Made by a program: the position numbers and the translations under genes. The notes below the pieces were generated by a model. The model was not told where the DNA came from, searched no databases, and saw only the letters and a list, made by a program, of their open reading frames with translations. Shown here piece after piece: positions 26,504 to 35,122 of a stretch of 62,899 nucleotides of DNA (position 1 is its first letter; each line of letters starts with the position of its first letter). Origin of the DNA: Paenibacillus marchantiophytorum (GTDB taxonomy: Bacteria; Bacillota; Bacilli; Paenibacillales; NBRC-103111); assembly GCF_014640555.1 (NCBI RefSeq), contig NZ_BMHE01000008.1:1-62899 (forward strand). The letters run 5' to 3'.

Positions 26504-29500
26504 ATTAAAATTAATGGTATATACCGTAGCTTGTAAGCCTTCCCTGCTCACAGTCACCGTGGCCTTTCCAGGTACTGCCGATGCTTGTGTAAGCGTAACA
26601 CTCGCGCCAGGATCATTTGAAGCCGCAGTAACTTGCGGCGGAACCGATCCTGCAGGAACATCTAGAGAATAGGTGTATGTACTTGGACTAAACCCATTCA
26701 CTTGTATATCGTTTACCTGGAGTGACTTCAAATTCGTGTCAAAGTTTGAACCAACCAACTTGTCATCTAATTTGAAATCGTCGAAGTCAACGTAACCACC
26801 TGTTGTCTTTGTTGAATAATTGAATAAGGCAAAACGGTAGCCCATAAAATGCGGTAGTGTATATGACATTTGAAGTGTATTTCCTATGGATGCCCACCGC
26901 TCACCCTCAAGACTGTAATAGAACTTTGCTTTATCTGTCCTATTCTTAAAGTCCAACTCACTCCTTAAATAAACGGTGTTCTGAGTGAGAGGGACACTTG
27001 CTATTTCCACTGCTGATCCTGAACTTCCATTCACCATAACAACAGATTTGGTAGTACCGGACATTTTAACACCGACAAACCCGTAGTTCTGTTGGAATGC
27101 GGCAATTCCTGCATAATCCCCGTCTTTCATATGGCTAACATCGATAGCAATGGTTCCTGAACTTTCCGGTCCGAAGGTTCTTTGTGTAAGCGTATTTCTG
27201 GCATCAAGAATACTAGTGCTCGTTCTTCCGGTAGTGAGTCTTAGATACCCTGACCGATCGGTAAGAGACCAGAATCTATGATCAGGATTATGGTTCCATT
27301 GCCATACGAATGCCAGATTGGATCCATTGTAGTCATTTTCTCCACTAGCTACTTCTGTATGATAAGCGCCAACTTTCTGATTTCTCTGATCGAAGTTATC
27401 TGATGAAACCCAGGATTTTGAGAGTACGGCAGGAATTCCCGTATCATTGACATCCCCGAATACTGGCCATCCATCCTGACTCCATGTCATCGGCATAATG
27501 TAAGGTATACGTCCTACGGACCCATAATCCTGGAACAACATGCCGTACCATTTTCCGTCAGCCGCTTGAACAATTCCCCCCTGTGCTACACCAGCACTGT
27601 TGGAAGTACTACCCGATCTTAAAGCAATCTTCCCTTCATAAGTGCCATCTATTGTATCAGCCCTGTGTACTAGTTCTGTACGAATGCTCCCAGATGGCCA
27701 TGATATATTGAAGATGTAATATTTGCCACTAATTTTATGAATGTGCGAGCCTTCAGCTCCAAGCCCACCGGAGCCTCCGGGAGCGCTTGCATTTTGAATG
27801 ATTGTTTTATTCATTCCGCCTGCTTTGATCGCTGTGGCATCTGAAGTAAGTTCAATAATCTTAATGGCTCCGCCGCCATATACCAGATATACACGTCCGT
27901 CATCATCAAACAGCAATGACATATCATGATAAACACCACCGGCAAGCTCATACTTCTCCCATGTGCCCTTCTCTATGTCGGTGGTTTGAAAGATATACGT
28001 TTTACCCGTATCATTGGAAGCAAATACCACATAAAACTTGCCATTATTGTATCTTATGCTGCTTGCCCATGAGCCTTGCCCGTATATGTTCTGCCCATTC
28101 GAAAGCGTTTGTTTATCCGTAGACGCAAGAATATCATACACATAATTGACGATTTCCCAATTTACGAGATCCTTGGATTTCATAACAGGAACACCAGGAT
28201 TCACGTGCATGGTAGTACTGGTCATATAATAAGTATCCTTTACTCTGATCACATCAACATCCGGTACATCCGCCCATATGATTGGGTTCTTGGCAATCGG
28301 TGTATCAACGTCTGCATAGAAAGTTGTAACACTTTTCCCCTTAAGCGTGGTTTGAAGTGAGCTTCCATTTACAGTGGTATCGCCTATATTTGCAATATTC
28401 TCACTAGACGAAGTTCTATAAGTAGTAAACGATTTTACAGCTTTACCATTTACGTTGAACGTTAATGCAGTGTCAGTGTCGTTGTCATTTATAGCTGTAA
28501 TAACTAACTTTCCATTGGTAGGGTCTTTATACGCTGTTGTATATACACCCGTTGCTGGGCTTACATCCGAATTGACTCTTTTATAACCCGGCCTGATAAA
28601 TCTGCTGTATTGACCAAGAGTAAACAATCTTTTATTCAAATCGTAACTTTTGACAGCACCATTATCATCCGTATGAAATGTAATCAGTGCGCCTTTATCC
28701 CCAACAGAATTTACACTGTCTTTTGTGTTATTCCAGAGCCACCAGTAGTTAAACGCATTGACTTCTGCTACCGTCATATCCTTATGGATCATTTTCGCCC
28801 AATAGATACCGTCATTTATGGTTGGATCATTGGGTTCACCAATAGATGCTTCTGTCACCCACAATTTTTTATTATAAAGCTTTGTTTGCGTCAGCCACTT
28901 CGCGCCAAGATTAGGGTCCTGCTGAGTTACGGCATATTGGTGTACACCAACAATGTCTACGCGATCCCTGCTATCGGCATCATTCAATGTTGGAACAGCC
29001 AGCTCTTCACTGAAATTCAACCCCTCTGGCATAATCAGCTTCGCAGTCACACCTTTTTGTGCAAAAGTAGGTTTGAGATAGCTCTTTACGAAATTATGGA
29101 AATCATCCGCTGTCCAACTGCTAGATTCATAATTCGGCGCCCAGTTTGGCTCATTTTGTATAGATACGGCTGAGATATCGATTCCCTTATTGGTCTTAAA
29201 TCCAGTCACATAGTCAGCTAGGAAATCAGCATATGCCTGATATTTATCAGTTCTGAGCTTCCCACCGATTTCTCCGTATGTTCCTGTGCTGCCAGTCTTC
29301 ATAAACGGCGGAGGCGTCCAGGGAGTAGTGAAAAATTTGGTTACGTTATAATCCGTTTTTATTTTATTAAACAGCCAGGTTGTACCAATAATATCCCAAT
29401 TATTCCAATTCCATGTGCCTGATTCCGAAACGATGTCATAAGGAAGCCTATTTCTTACCATACTAAGTCCTGCGCCATTCGAAGTACTAAAAAGCGCATC

Positions 29501-29731
29501 CAGTATTTCCTTCTGTGGTGGGTTTGCGAGATTCTGTACAATCCCTGTCGACCAAGCGTTGGATGCACCAAAGCCGTCGATTTCCTGCTTTTCAATATTA
29601 TAATCAATATTAACCGTTGGGATGGAGGCGGCATGAGTACTCTTATGAAAACTAAGCATGGTTGTTAAAATAAGACTAAGACAAAGTGAAATTTGTAAAC
29701 CAGCTCTTGATCCAACTCTTTCTTTCTCCAT
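25148..29731 (-). CDS. Secreted GH30-GH43 xylan enzyme with CBM, cohesin, FIVAR and C-terminal dockerin
   Basis: Signal peptide 1-35. GH30 (xylanase-like) spans about 36-475 with acid/base E194 (SIQNEPNW) and nucleophile E294 (VTEAS). GH43 spans about 482-775 (Asp in ADVPDVDV, D603, acid E660), followed by a C2 beta-sandwich to about 990, a cadherin-like beta domain (about 998-1077) and a CBM6/35-like module (about 1080-1240). Then come a cohesin (about 1250-1388), a FIVAR (about 1391-1465) and a dockerin (1467-1527). The dockerin has two calcium loops, DLNKDGSINVGDL and DMNNDNKIDISDL. It lacks SLH motifs, so it should be held on the surface by cohesin-dockerin binding. The ATG at 29731 has GAAGGGA upstream and leaves a 16-bp gap after the cohesin-SLH gene. 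An ATG 90 bp earlier would overlap that gene and lacks a good site. Confidence 0.93.
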   Translation of the reverse strand: MEKERVGSRAGLQISLCLSLILTTMLSFHKSTHAASIPTVNIDYNIEKQEIDGFGASNAWSTGIVQNLANPPQKEILDALFSTSNGAGLSMVRNRLPYDIVSESGTWNWNNWDIIGTTWLFNKIKTDYNVTKFFTTPWTPPPFMKTGSTGTYGEIGGKLRTDKYQAYADFLADYVTGFKTNKGIDISAVSIQNEPNWAPNYESSSWTADDFHNFVKSYLKPTFAQKGVTAKLIMPEGLNFSEELAVPTLNDADSRDRVDIVGVHQYAVTQQDPNLGAKWLTQTKLYNKKLWVTEASIGEPNDPTINDGIYWAKMIHKDMTVAEVNAFNYWWLWNNTKDSVNSVGDKGALITFHTDDNGAVKSYDLNKRLFTLGQYSRFIRPGYKRVNSDVSPATGVYTTAYKDPTNGKLVITAINDNDTDTALTFNVNGKAVKSFTTYRTSSSENIANIGDTTVNGSSLQTTLKGKSVTTFYADVDTPIAKNPIIWADVPDVDVIRVKDTYYMTSTTMHVNPGVPVMKSKDLVNWEIVNYVYDILASTDKQTLSNGQNIYGQGSWASSIRYNNGKFYVVFASNDTGKTYIFQTTDIEKGTWEKYELAGGVYHDMSLLFDDDGRVYLVYGGGAIKIIELTSDATAIKAGGMNKTIIQNASAPGGSGGLGAEGSHIHKISGKYYIFNISWPSGSIRTELVHRADTIDGTYEGKIALRSGSTSNSAGVAQGGIVQAADGKWYGMLFQDYGSVGRIPYIMPMTWSQDGWPVFGDVNDTGIPAVLSKSWVSSDNFDQRNQKVGAYHTEVASGENDYNGSNLAFVWQWNHNPDHRFWSLTDRSGYLRLTTGRTSTSILDARNTLTQRTFGPESSGTIAIDVSHMKDGDYAGIAAFQQNYGFVGVKMSGTTKSVVMVNGSSGSAVEIASVPLTQNTVYLRSELDFKNRTDKAKFYYSLEGERWASIGNTLQMSYTLPHFMGYRFALFNYSTKTTGGYVDFDDFKLDDKLVGSNFDTNLKSLQVNDIQVNGFSPSTYTYSLDVPAGSVPPQVTAASNDPGASVTLTQASAVPGKATVTVSREGLQATVYTINFNTPAIVAVEAETAAANSANAYVFGTANGHTWSLVDGLSTKAMQFSPDDGTAVTSGTDAASLAAGSRLNYKINFTTAGTYYVWILAKSHSFQTDSVHVGLDNTYKFTSNGIQNVSNSQFKWVNLSNGGTLVTGGTPLNITAGVHELNLWGRESGLIIDRIYVTTSDATTDPVWPQPLVPTAAISADSSVKPGSSFTVAVSLNNVTQSVYAQDITLSYDSTLFDYVSAAGANNNIQIAAEDKATAGKVRLITASTGVGISGASTPVLNLTFKVKAGVQNTSGTIAATQAKLGVAPEGTVIEAALGSKSISVGNIEVVVDKTALTSAITKAQSLYGAAVVGTAEGQYPQAAKEAFGAAIHAANAVKDNQSATQSQVDNSVTLLGSAVDAFKTAVMKSADLNKDGSINVGDLAMVAYYYGKNSTDTDWAAAKIADMNNDNKIDISDLAYVASKIPQ

Positions 29732-29747
29732 TTTTCTCTTCCCTTCT

Positions 29748-31457
29748 TTAAAATGATTCTTGATAGAGTCTGTAGATGACTGCAGCTGCTTGTGCCCTCG
29801 TCGATTTCCCTTTTGGTTCAAAATAGCCCTCTGCCACTCCGTCCATTAAGCCTGCCTGTGTGGCAGCCCAAACAGCATCCTTGGCGTATGTAGAGATTTG
29901 ATCCCCATCAAGGAAATTTGAAGTTGCACCATTTGCTTGTACAGTCATAGAACTCATAATCTTGGAAGCCCGATAAATAAGCACCGCCATATCTTCACGA
30001 CTAATCTGGTCGTTCACACCGAAGCTGCCGTCATCTTTGCCTTGAACGAGGCCGATCTTCTGTGCTGAGGCTATGGAATTGTAGTACCATGCACCCGCGT
30101 CAACATCTGTGAAGGCTGCAGTTGCTGAAGAATCTGCTAGATCGAAGAGTTGAATCAACATCTTAACGAACTCTGCTCTTGTTACCTCCCCAGCCGGCAT
30201 ATAATGGCCCTTACTTCTACCGTTCACTACTTCACGAGCTGCCAAGCCAAGAACACCCTCGTTTGCCCATGTATACCCATTCATGTCACTAAAGGAAACC
30301 TGAACATGGTTAGCCGTGTACTTGCTGAAGTGCGTAGGTAGAAATTGTACGCTACCTGTATCGGTGTTGTATCTACCATTCCTCACTACTTCCAGTTTGC
30401 CATCTTCTGTAATATAGTAGATGACCACCTGATAAGGATTTTCATTAGGTCCCAATTTATAAGGTAATTCTACGATGACACTGTTCTTGATAAAGGTTGT
30501 GATTTTGCTGCCATCTAAACTCAGATTAAAATCGTACACAACAGAATTTCCGATTTGGTCTCTTATATCCTGCGAAAGGTTAGCAGGGTCTGCCTTTGCA
30601 ATACTTAATTGCAAATTAGATGTATCCGACAGGGTCCTTGTATCAAGAACAGCTCGATGAATGGAAACTGTAGCAAGCGCTGTCTCAACCCTTAGCGTCT
30701 TGACGTCACCCGATTCTGAACGGAGCTGCTGAAAATGCATTGCCGGCAGATTCAATTGGAGTTCCTTAACGTCAGAACCTGAGTTGACTTTAATCGTTAC
30801 CGATTCATCTTTGGAATTTTTGCCCGCTTCAAGAAGAGCTTTTGACCCTACATGAATAGAAGCAACACCATTGGTAGCATTCCATGCGTCAATTAACAAA
30901 ATAGATGTACCTGAGGTACTCGGCGTTGACGAAATCCCCCCCTGTTGGGAACCGGAATTGGAGCCAGAGTTTGAATTATTACTGACCGATAACGTCATTC
31001 CGTTACCCATCTTCCCATTCGTTTTTTCCAACTGACTATTGATAGTTGTCAAAGAACTGAAGGAAACGGAAGCTGCCCCTGCTTTGGAAGCTTTAAACGA
31101 AAGCGCAAATAAATCCTTATTCCCTATCAGTCCATCCCTGGTTCCTGTTAACGTAAACACCAGCAATATTTTGTTACCTTGTACTTTAGGTTCAAGCACG
31201 TATGCTTGATTACCAAGGCTGCTTGTGTAGCCCGTATACGCCAGTTGCTGTTCATCATACGTTAATTCCATCTCGGCAGCATATAAGTCTGTAAGGGCTT
31301 CACCTGCAACGACAATCGTTACGTTGTTTCCAAACTCGACACTTGTAGCCGAAGAGCGCAATACAACTTCATCAGTTGATTGTGCTGCCACCGTCAAAGG
31401 GAGTTGCATGGCAATGAACAGAATAGCTAGGAAGAAAAATTGAAATTTGAGTTTCAT
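29748..31457 (-). CDS. Cohesin-SLH surface anchor protein (scaffoldin-like), larger form
   Basis: Non-catalytic anchor with a signal peptide of about 27 residues. A cohesin-type beta-sandwich spans about 28-160 (AAEMELTYDEQQLAYTGY, then LFALSFKASKAG). A Ser/Asn/Gly linker follows (about 160-185), then a pre-SLH domain (about 186-390) like that of the 2269-residue enzyme, and three SLH motifs (about 395-569). It is predicted to bind dockerins and tether them to the cell wall. It lies between the two dockerin enzyme genes, 16 bp before the GH30-GH43 gene. The ATG at 31457 is 9 nt from GAGGG; the GTG at 31463 is only 3 nt away. A large hairpin precedes it. Confidence 0.9.
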   Translation of the reverse strand: MKLKFQFFFLAILFIAMQLPLTVAAQSTDEVVLRSSATSVEFGNNVTIVVAGEALTDLYAAEMELTYDEQQLAYTGYTSSLGNQAYVLEPKVQGNKILLVFTLTGTRDGLIGNKDLFALSFKASKAGAASVSFSSLTTINSQLEKTNGKMGNGMTLSVSNNSNSGSNSGSQQGGISSTPSTSGTSILLIDAWNATNGVASIHVGSKALLEAGKNSKDESVTIKVNSGSDVKELQLNLPAMHFQQLRSESGDVKTLRVETALATVSIHRAVLDTRTLSDTSNLQLSIAKADPANLSQDIRDQIGNSVVYDFNLSLDGSKITTFIKNSVIVELPYKLGPNENPYQVVIYYITEDGKLEVVRNGRYNTDTGSVQFLPTHFSKYTANHVQVSFSDMNGYTWANEGVLGLAAREVVNGRSKGHYMPAGEVTRAEFVKMLIQLFDLADSSATAAFTDVDAGAWYYNSIASAQKIGLVQGKDDGSFGVNDQISREDMAVLIYRASKIMSSMTVQANGATSNFLDGDQISTYAKDAVWAATQAGLMDGVAEGYFEPKGKSTRAQAAAVIYRLYQESF

Positions 31458-31476
31458 GTTCACGATCCCTCATTAT

Positions 31477-31521
31477 AAGAAACGAGCGATGGGGACAAGC
31501 GTCTCCCATCGCTCGTTTCTT
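31477..31521 (-). terminator. 17-bp perfect-stem hairpin between enzyme and anchor genes
   Basis: AAGAAACGAGCGATGGG pairs with its exact complement across an 11-nt loop. It lies 50 bp after the GH43-dockerin stop and ends just upstream of the anchor's ribosome binding site, with TATAATG right after the stem. It could be a partial terminator or processing barrier that sets the enzyme to anchor ratio. Confidence 0.7.
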
Positions 31522-31571
31522 GGATTTAGTCATTTTGAGCGATTACGATCTACTACGAATGTGCGGGTCAC

Positions 31572-32924
31572 TTATTGAAGTATCTTGGATGCCACATACG
31601 CAAGATCACTAATATCGATCTTATTATCGTTGTTCATATCAGCATTCTTGGCTTTTGTCCATTCTGTGCTGTTGGAATCCTTACCGTAATAATAAGCTAC
31701 TATAGCAAGGTCACCTACATCGATGCTTCCATCATTATTGAGATCTGCAGATTTAATTACGGCTGCCTTGAAGGCAGCAACAGCACTGCCAAGTAGCGTT
31801 ACGCTATTATCAACCTGGGACTGCGTCGCACTTTGGTTGCCATTCACGGCTTTTGCTGCAGTGAGGGCTGCACCGAATGCATCCTTGGCTGCTTGCGGGT
31901 ATTGACCGGTCGCTGTCCCTACAACTGCACTGTCATACATACTCTGTGCACTCGCAATAGCTGTTGCCAAAGCCGTCTTATCTATTACCACTACAATAGC
32001 GCCTACTGAAATGGTCTTACTGCCCAGAGCCGCCTCAATCACGGTTCCTTCCGGAGCCACACCGAACTTTGCCTGCGTAGCTGCAATCGTTCCGCTGGTA
32101 TTTTGAACACCGGTTTTTACCTTGAAGGTTAGATTCAGCACCGGTGTACTGACTCCAGATATCCCAACTCCGGTACTGGCGGTTATGAGTCTAACTTTTC
32201 CGGCAGCAGCTTTGTCCTCTGTCACGATCTGGATGTTGCTATTGGCACCTGCCGCGTTCACATAGTCAAATACGTTGGAATCATAAGACAAGGTGATGTC
32301 CTGGGCATAAACACTTTGTGTCACGTTGTCCACACTAACTCCCACTGTAAAGCTGCTTCCAGGCTGCACAGTGCTGTCTGCTGAAAGTGCAGCTGTAGGA
32401 ACAAGCAGCTGAGGCCACACAGGATCTGTCGCTGCATTGCTTGTGGTTAGATAGATTCTGTCAATTGCAAGTCCATCTTCCCTTCCCCAGAAGTTCAATT
32501 CATGTACGCCAGCGGTTACATTCAATGTTGCTCCACCAAACATACCGCCGCTAGTACCACTGATATTCGCCCATTTATACTGACCAAGGGTTACTCCCTC
32601 AATTCCATTGGTAGTGAATTTATACTGATTATCTAATCCAACGTGGACGGAGTCCGAATCGTAACCAAGCGTCTTGACAAGTATCCAAACATTGTAAGCT
32701 CCTGCAGTCGTAAAATTAATTTTATACCCAAGTCTCGAATTGGCAGCGAGAGAGGCTGCATCCGTACCTGACGCAGTAAACCCATTGTTAGGCCCAAAAA
32801 ACATAGCTTTCGTGGTCTGTCCGTCAACAAGCGACCAGGTATGACCACTTATGGTGCCATTTACATAGGCATTGGCTGTGTTTTCTGCTGCTGTCTCGGC
32901 CTCTATGGCCACTACGGCAGGGGT
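31572..32924 (-). repeat. Duplicated CBM-cohesin-FIVAR-dockerin segment, copy 2
   Basis: Partner of 25148-26503. The second dockerin loop and its flanks (ADMNNDNKIDISDLAYVASK) are identical in both copies, which predicts the same cohesin specificity. Confidence 0.9.
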
Positions 32925-35045
32925 ATTGACAAGTACACTAATTTGCGATGTTGCAGCAGCGCCTAATGCTCCCTTAAAACTTACAGTAACATTGGCTGTT
33001 CCGCTTGCTTTAGCCGTTATTGTACCGCCCGCAACTTCGGCAATAGCAGGACTTGGATTGGTATACGTTGCTGTTTTTGTTACATCTTCCGTGTGTCCGT
33101 CAACATATTCTGCTGTTACTTTAAATGTTGCCGTTTTGCCAGAATCCAGCGCAACTGAACCATTGTCAATGGTAATCTTCTTCACCGTCAGTTCGCTGTT
33201 CAAGTCTTTTACAAGCATATGAAGTGTATCTGTTTTTCCGCCATAGCTTATATCAATGCTTGCGGAGCCATAGCCCACCCCAGTGACAACTCCGTTGTTA
33301 GCGCTTACAATACCGCTTTGTGCCAGTGTTGCAACGGCCTGAGCAGTAACATCTGCACTTGTTCCATCGGCATATATGGCTGAAACCTTCATGTTAGCCT
33401 GATTGGTTCCGGAAACAATATCAATCTTTTGTTTATCAATGGATGCGTTGATTGCAACTAGATCATGAGCAGCTGTCTTTTGTTCGAATTGCCAAGAATC
33501 TACCTTGAAGAGATTACCTGCTGATGCTCCCGTGTATACCATATATACATTATGGACTCCTGTAGCACCAGAAACACTTGTTGTTTTTGTCTTCCAAACA
33601 TTGTCTCCACCTGTGTTGGAAATGGGAAGTGTCCCGATTAATGTGCCAGTAGCACTGTCAAGATGAAGTTCAATGTTTCCGCCGCCCGAACCACTCGCAA
33701 CATTAGCTTTGAAAGTTCCGGCGCCTGCAGCACCAAAATCAACTTTGGATACTGCAGTCCAGTCCCCATCATTGATGTCGCTGACAGCAAGGTTAATACT
33801 GCTTACCATGCCTCCTGGCTGAGTAGTGGTTTCAGTGGATATTCCGCCATTCCAACCAATGGTTTCGGCCTCAACCCTTGTATAGGGATTCAAATTTTTC
33901 AGTTGCGGTACACCTGCGTAATCGCCAGTAATAGGCTGGATAACTCCGTCTGCACCAAAACTTACCTTATTGATGTTTGTATTCCGGTATCCATGCGGTT
34001 GCCCACCCATTTGTGGATACATACCGCTTTCAGCCATTGCCTTTGCAACGGTCTGTGCGTGGTAGGTAACATACCACTGGTTGTTGAATTCAAAGATCGC
34101 ATGGTGGTTGTTGCCTCCAACGCCGAAGAACGTAGCAGGGTTGGGCAGTATTGTTTTGACAAAGGTAAATGGCCCCATCGGGTTGTCACTTACCATATAA
34201 CCAATCGCCCCTGTAGGTATATCCGACGGATGCCCGCTAGAGAAGTTCGTACAATAGGAGTAATAATACTTCCCGTTGTATTTGTGGATACCTGAATCCT
34301 CAAACAACCACGGCGGATTGATGCGTCCAAGCGTTCCGCCACTAGCAGTCAGATCCAAACTAATCATATCCGCCCCAAGCTTTGCAACACGTGCGGTTCC
34401 CGGGTCAGCATCTTTCCCCGTCGGAATACCGCCGCCGAAATACAAGTAACCGCTTCCATCATCGTCAACCAGTACCGCTGGGTCAAACAGCCACGTGACA
34501 TCACTAGCCCCTGGAGTACTTCTACTTACTAATTGTTTGCCAATTGGATCTGTAAATGGGCCGATCGGACTATCCGCTGTAAGCACACCAATGCCGCTTC
34601 CATTATCCGCAAAATAAAGGAAGAACTTCTCCTTGCCATCTATCGTTTTATGTGCAGCCGCCGGCGCCCAGGAGTTGTTGGCCCATTTTGCCGCACCTTG
34701 CGCCCCTGCTGCAAGGATTTCCCCGTGGTCTGTCCAGTTCACCATATCATCGGACGAAACAACCGTAATCTTATTAATCTTACCGTATCCGTTATCCTTA
34801 ACTGTCCCGTCAGCATTGTACTCCAATACATCATTGGTCATGTAGACATAAACTCTGCCATTATAAACCATAGCATAGGGATCGGCACCAAACTTTTGCG
34901 TGAATAGCGGATTGTTATTACCAGGTGTTTTGGCCAGCGCTGGAGTGAGCGTCGAAGCTGCTGCTTGCTTCTCCATAACTGGGCTTAATGTGAATGCAAG
35001 AGTTAAAGCCATCGTCATTCCTAGCATTTTCTTCAATTTCTTCAT
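31572..35045 (-). CDS. Secreted GH43-CBM6 arabinoxylan arabinofuranohydrolase-like enzyme with cohesin, FIVAR and dockerin
   Basis: Signal peptide about 1-30. GH43 spans about 40-385, with base D55 (GADPYAMV), D188 (LFDPAVL) and acid E249 (FEDSG), and is similar in layout to B. subtilis XynD. A CBM6 spans about 390-522, two bacterial Ig-like domains about 530-705, and a CBM6/35-like module about 710-870. Then come a cohesin (about 880-1015), a FIVAR (about 1020-1095) and a dockerin (about 1098-1157; DLNNDGSIDVGDL and DMNNDNKIDISDL). It should remove arabinofuranose side chains while docked on the cell surface. GGAGG lies 7 nt before the ATG. It lies 77 bp after the smaller cohesin-SLH gene and is probably in the same operon. 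Confidence 0.93.
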   Translation of the reverse strand: MKKLKKMLGMTMALTLAFTLSPVMEKQAAASTLTPALAKTPGNNNPLFTQKFGADPYAMVYNGRVYVYMTNDVLEYNADGTVKDNGYGKINKITVVSSDDMVNWTDHGEILAAGAQGAAKWANNSWAPAAAHKTIDGKEKFFLYFADNGSGIGVLTADSPIGPFTDPIGKQLVSRSTPGASDVTWLFDPAVLVDDDGSGYLYFGGGIPTGKDADPGTARVAKLGADMISLDLTASGGTLGRINPPWLFEDSGIHKYNGKYYYSYCTNFSSGHPSDIPTGAIGYMVSDNPMGPFTFVKTILPNPATFFGVGGNNHHAIFEFNNQWYVTYHAQTVAKAMAESGMYPQMGGQPHGYRNTNINKVSFGADGVIQPITGDYAGVPQLKNLNPYTRVEAETIGWNGGISTETTTQPGGMVSSINLAVSDINDGDWTAVSKVDFGAAGAGTFKANVASGSGGGNIELHLDSATGTLIGTLPISNTGGDNVWKTKTTSVSGATGVHNVYMVYTGASAGNLFKVDSWQFEQKTAAHDLVAINASIDKQKIDIVSGTNQANMKVSAIYADGTSADVTAQAVATLAQSGIVSANNGVVTGVGYGSASIDISYGGKTDTLHMLVKDLNSELTVKKITIDNGSVALDSGKTATFKVTAEYVDGHTEDVTKTATYTNPSPAIAEVAGGTITAKASGTANVTVSFKGALGAAATSQISVLVNTPAVVAIEAETAAENTANAYVNGTISGHTWSLVDGQTTKAMFFGPNNGFTASGTDAASLAANSRLGYKINFTTAGAYNVWILVKTLGYDSDSVHVGLDNQYKFTTNGIEGVTLGQYKWANISGTSGGMFGGATLNVTAGVHELNFWGREDGLAIDRIYLTTSNAATDPVWPQLLVPTAALSADSTVQPGSSFTVGVSVDNVTQSVYAQDITLSYDSNVFDYVNAAGANSNIQIVTEDKAAAGKVRLITASTGVGISGVSTPVLNLTFKVKTGVQNTSGTIAATQAKFGVAPEGTVIEAALGSKTISVGAIVVVIDKTALATAIASAQSMYDSAVVGTATGQYPQAAKDAFGAALTAAKAVNGNQSATQSQVDNSVTLLGSAVAAFKAAVIKSADLNNDGSIDVGDLAIVAYYYGKDSNSTEWTKAKNADMNNDNKIDISDLAYVASKILQ

Positions 35046-35122
35046 AGAACAACCTCCGCTTTATTATTTGAATTTTCAATTAATTCTAGATTTGACTCGA
35101 CTCCGGATGCCCCCATCTTAAT

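Noticed and set aside
29732..29821. Upstream start of the GH30-GH43 enzyme giving 30 more residues
   Set aside because: The extension overlaps the cohesin-SLH gene, is very basic and would bury the signal peptide; a good ribosome binding site supports 29731.
33663..34295. Open frame of 210 codons antisense to the GH43-CBM6 enzyme
   Set aside because: Shadow of the real coding strand; cysteine- and arginine-rich with no recognisable motif.
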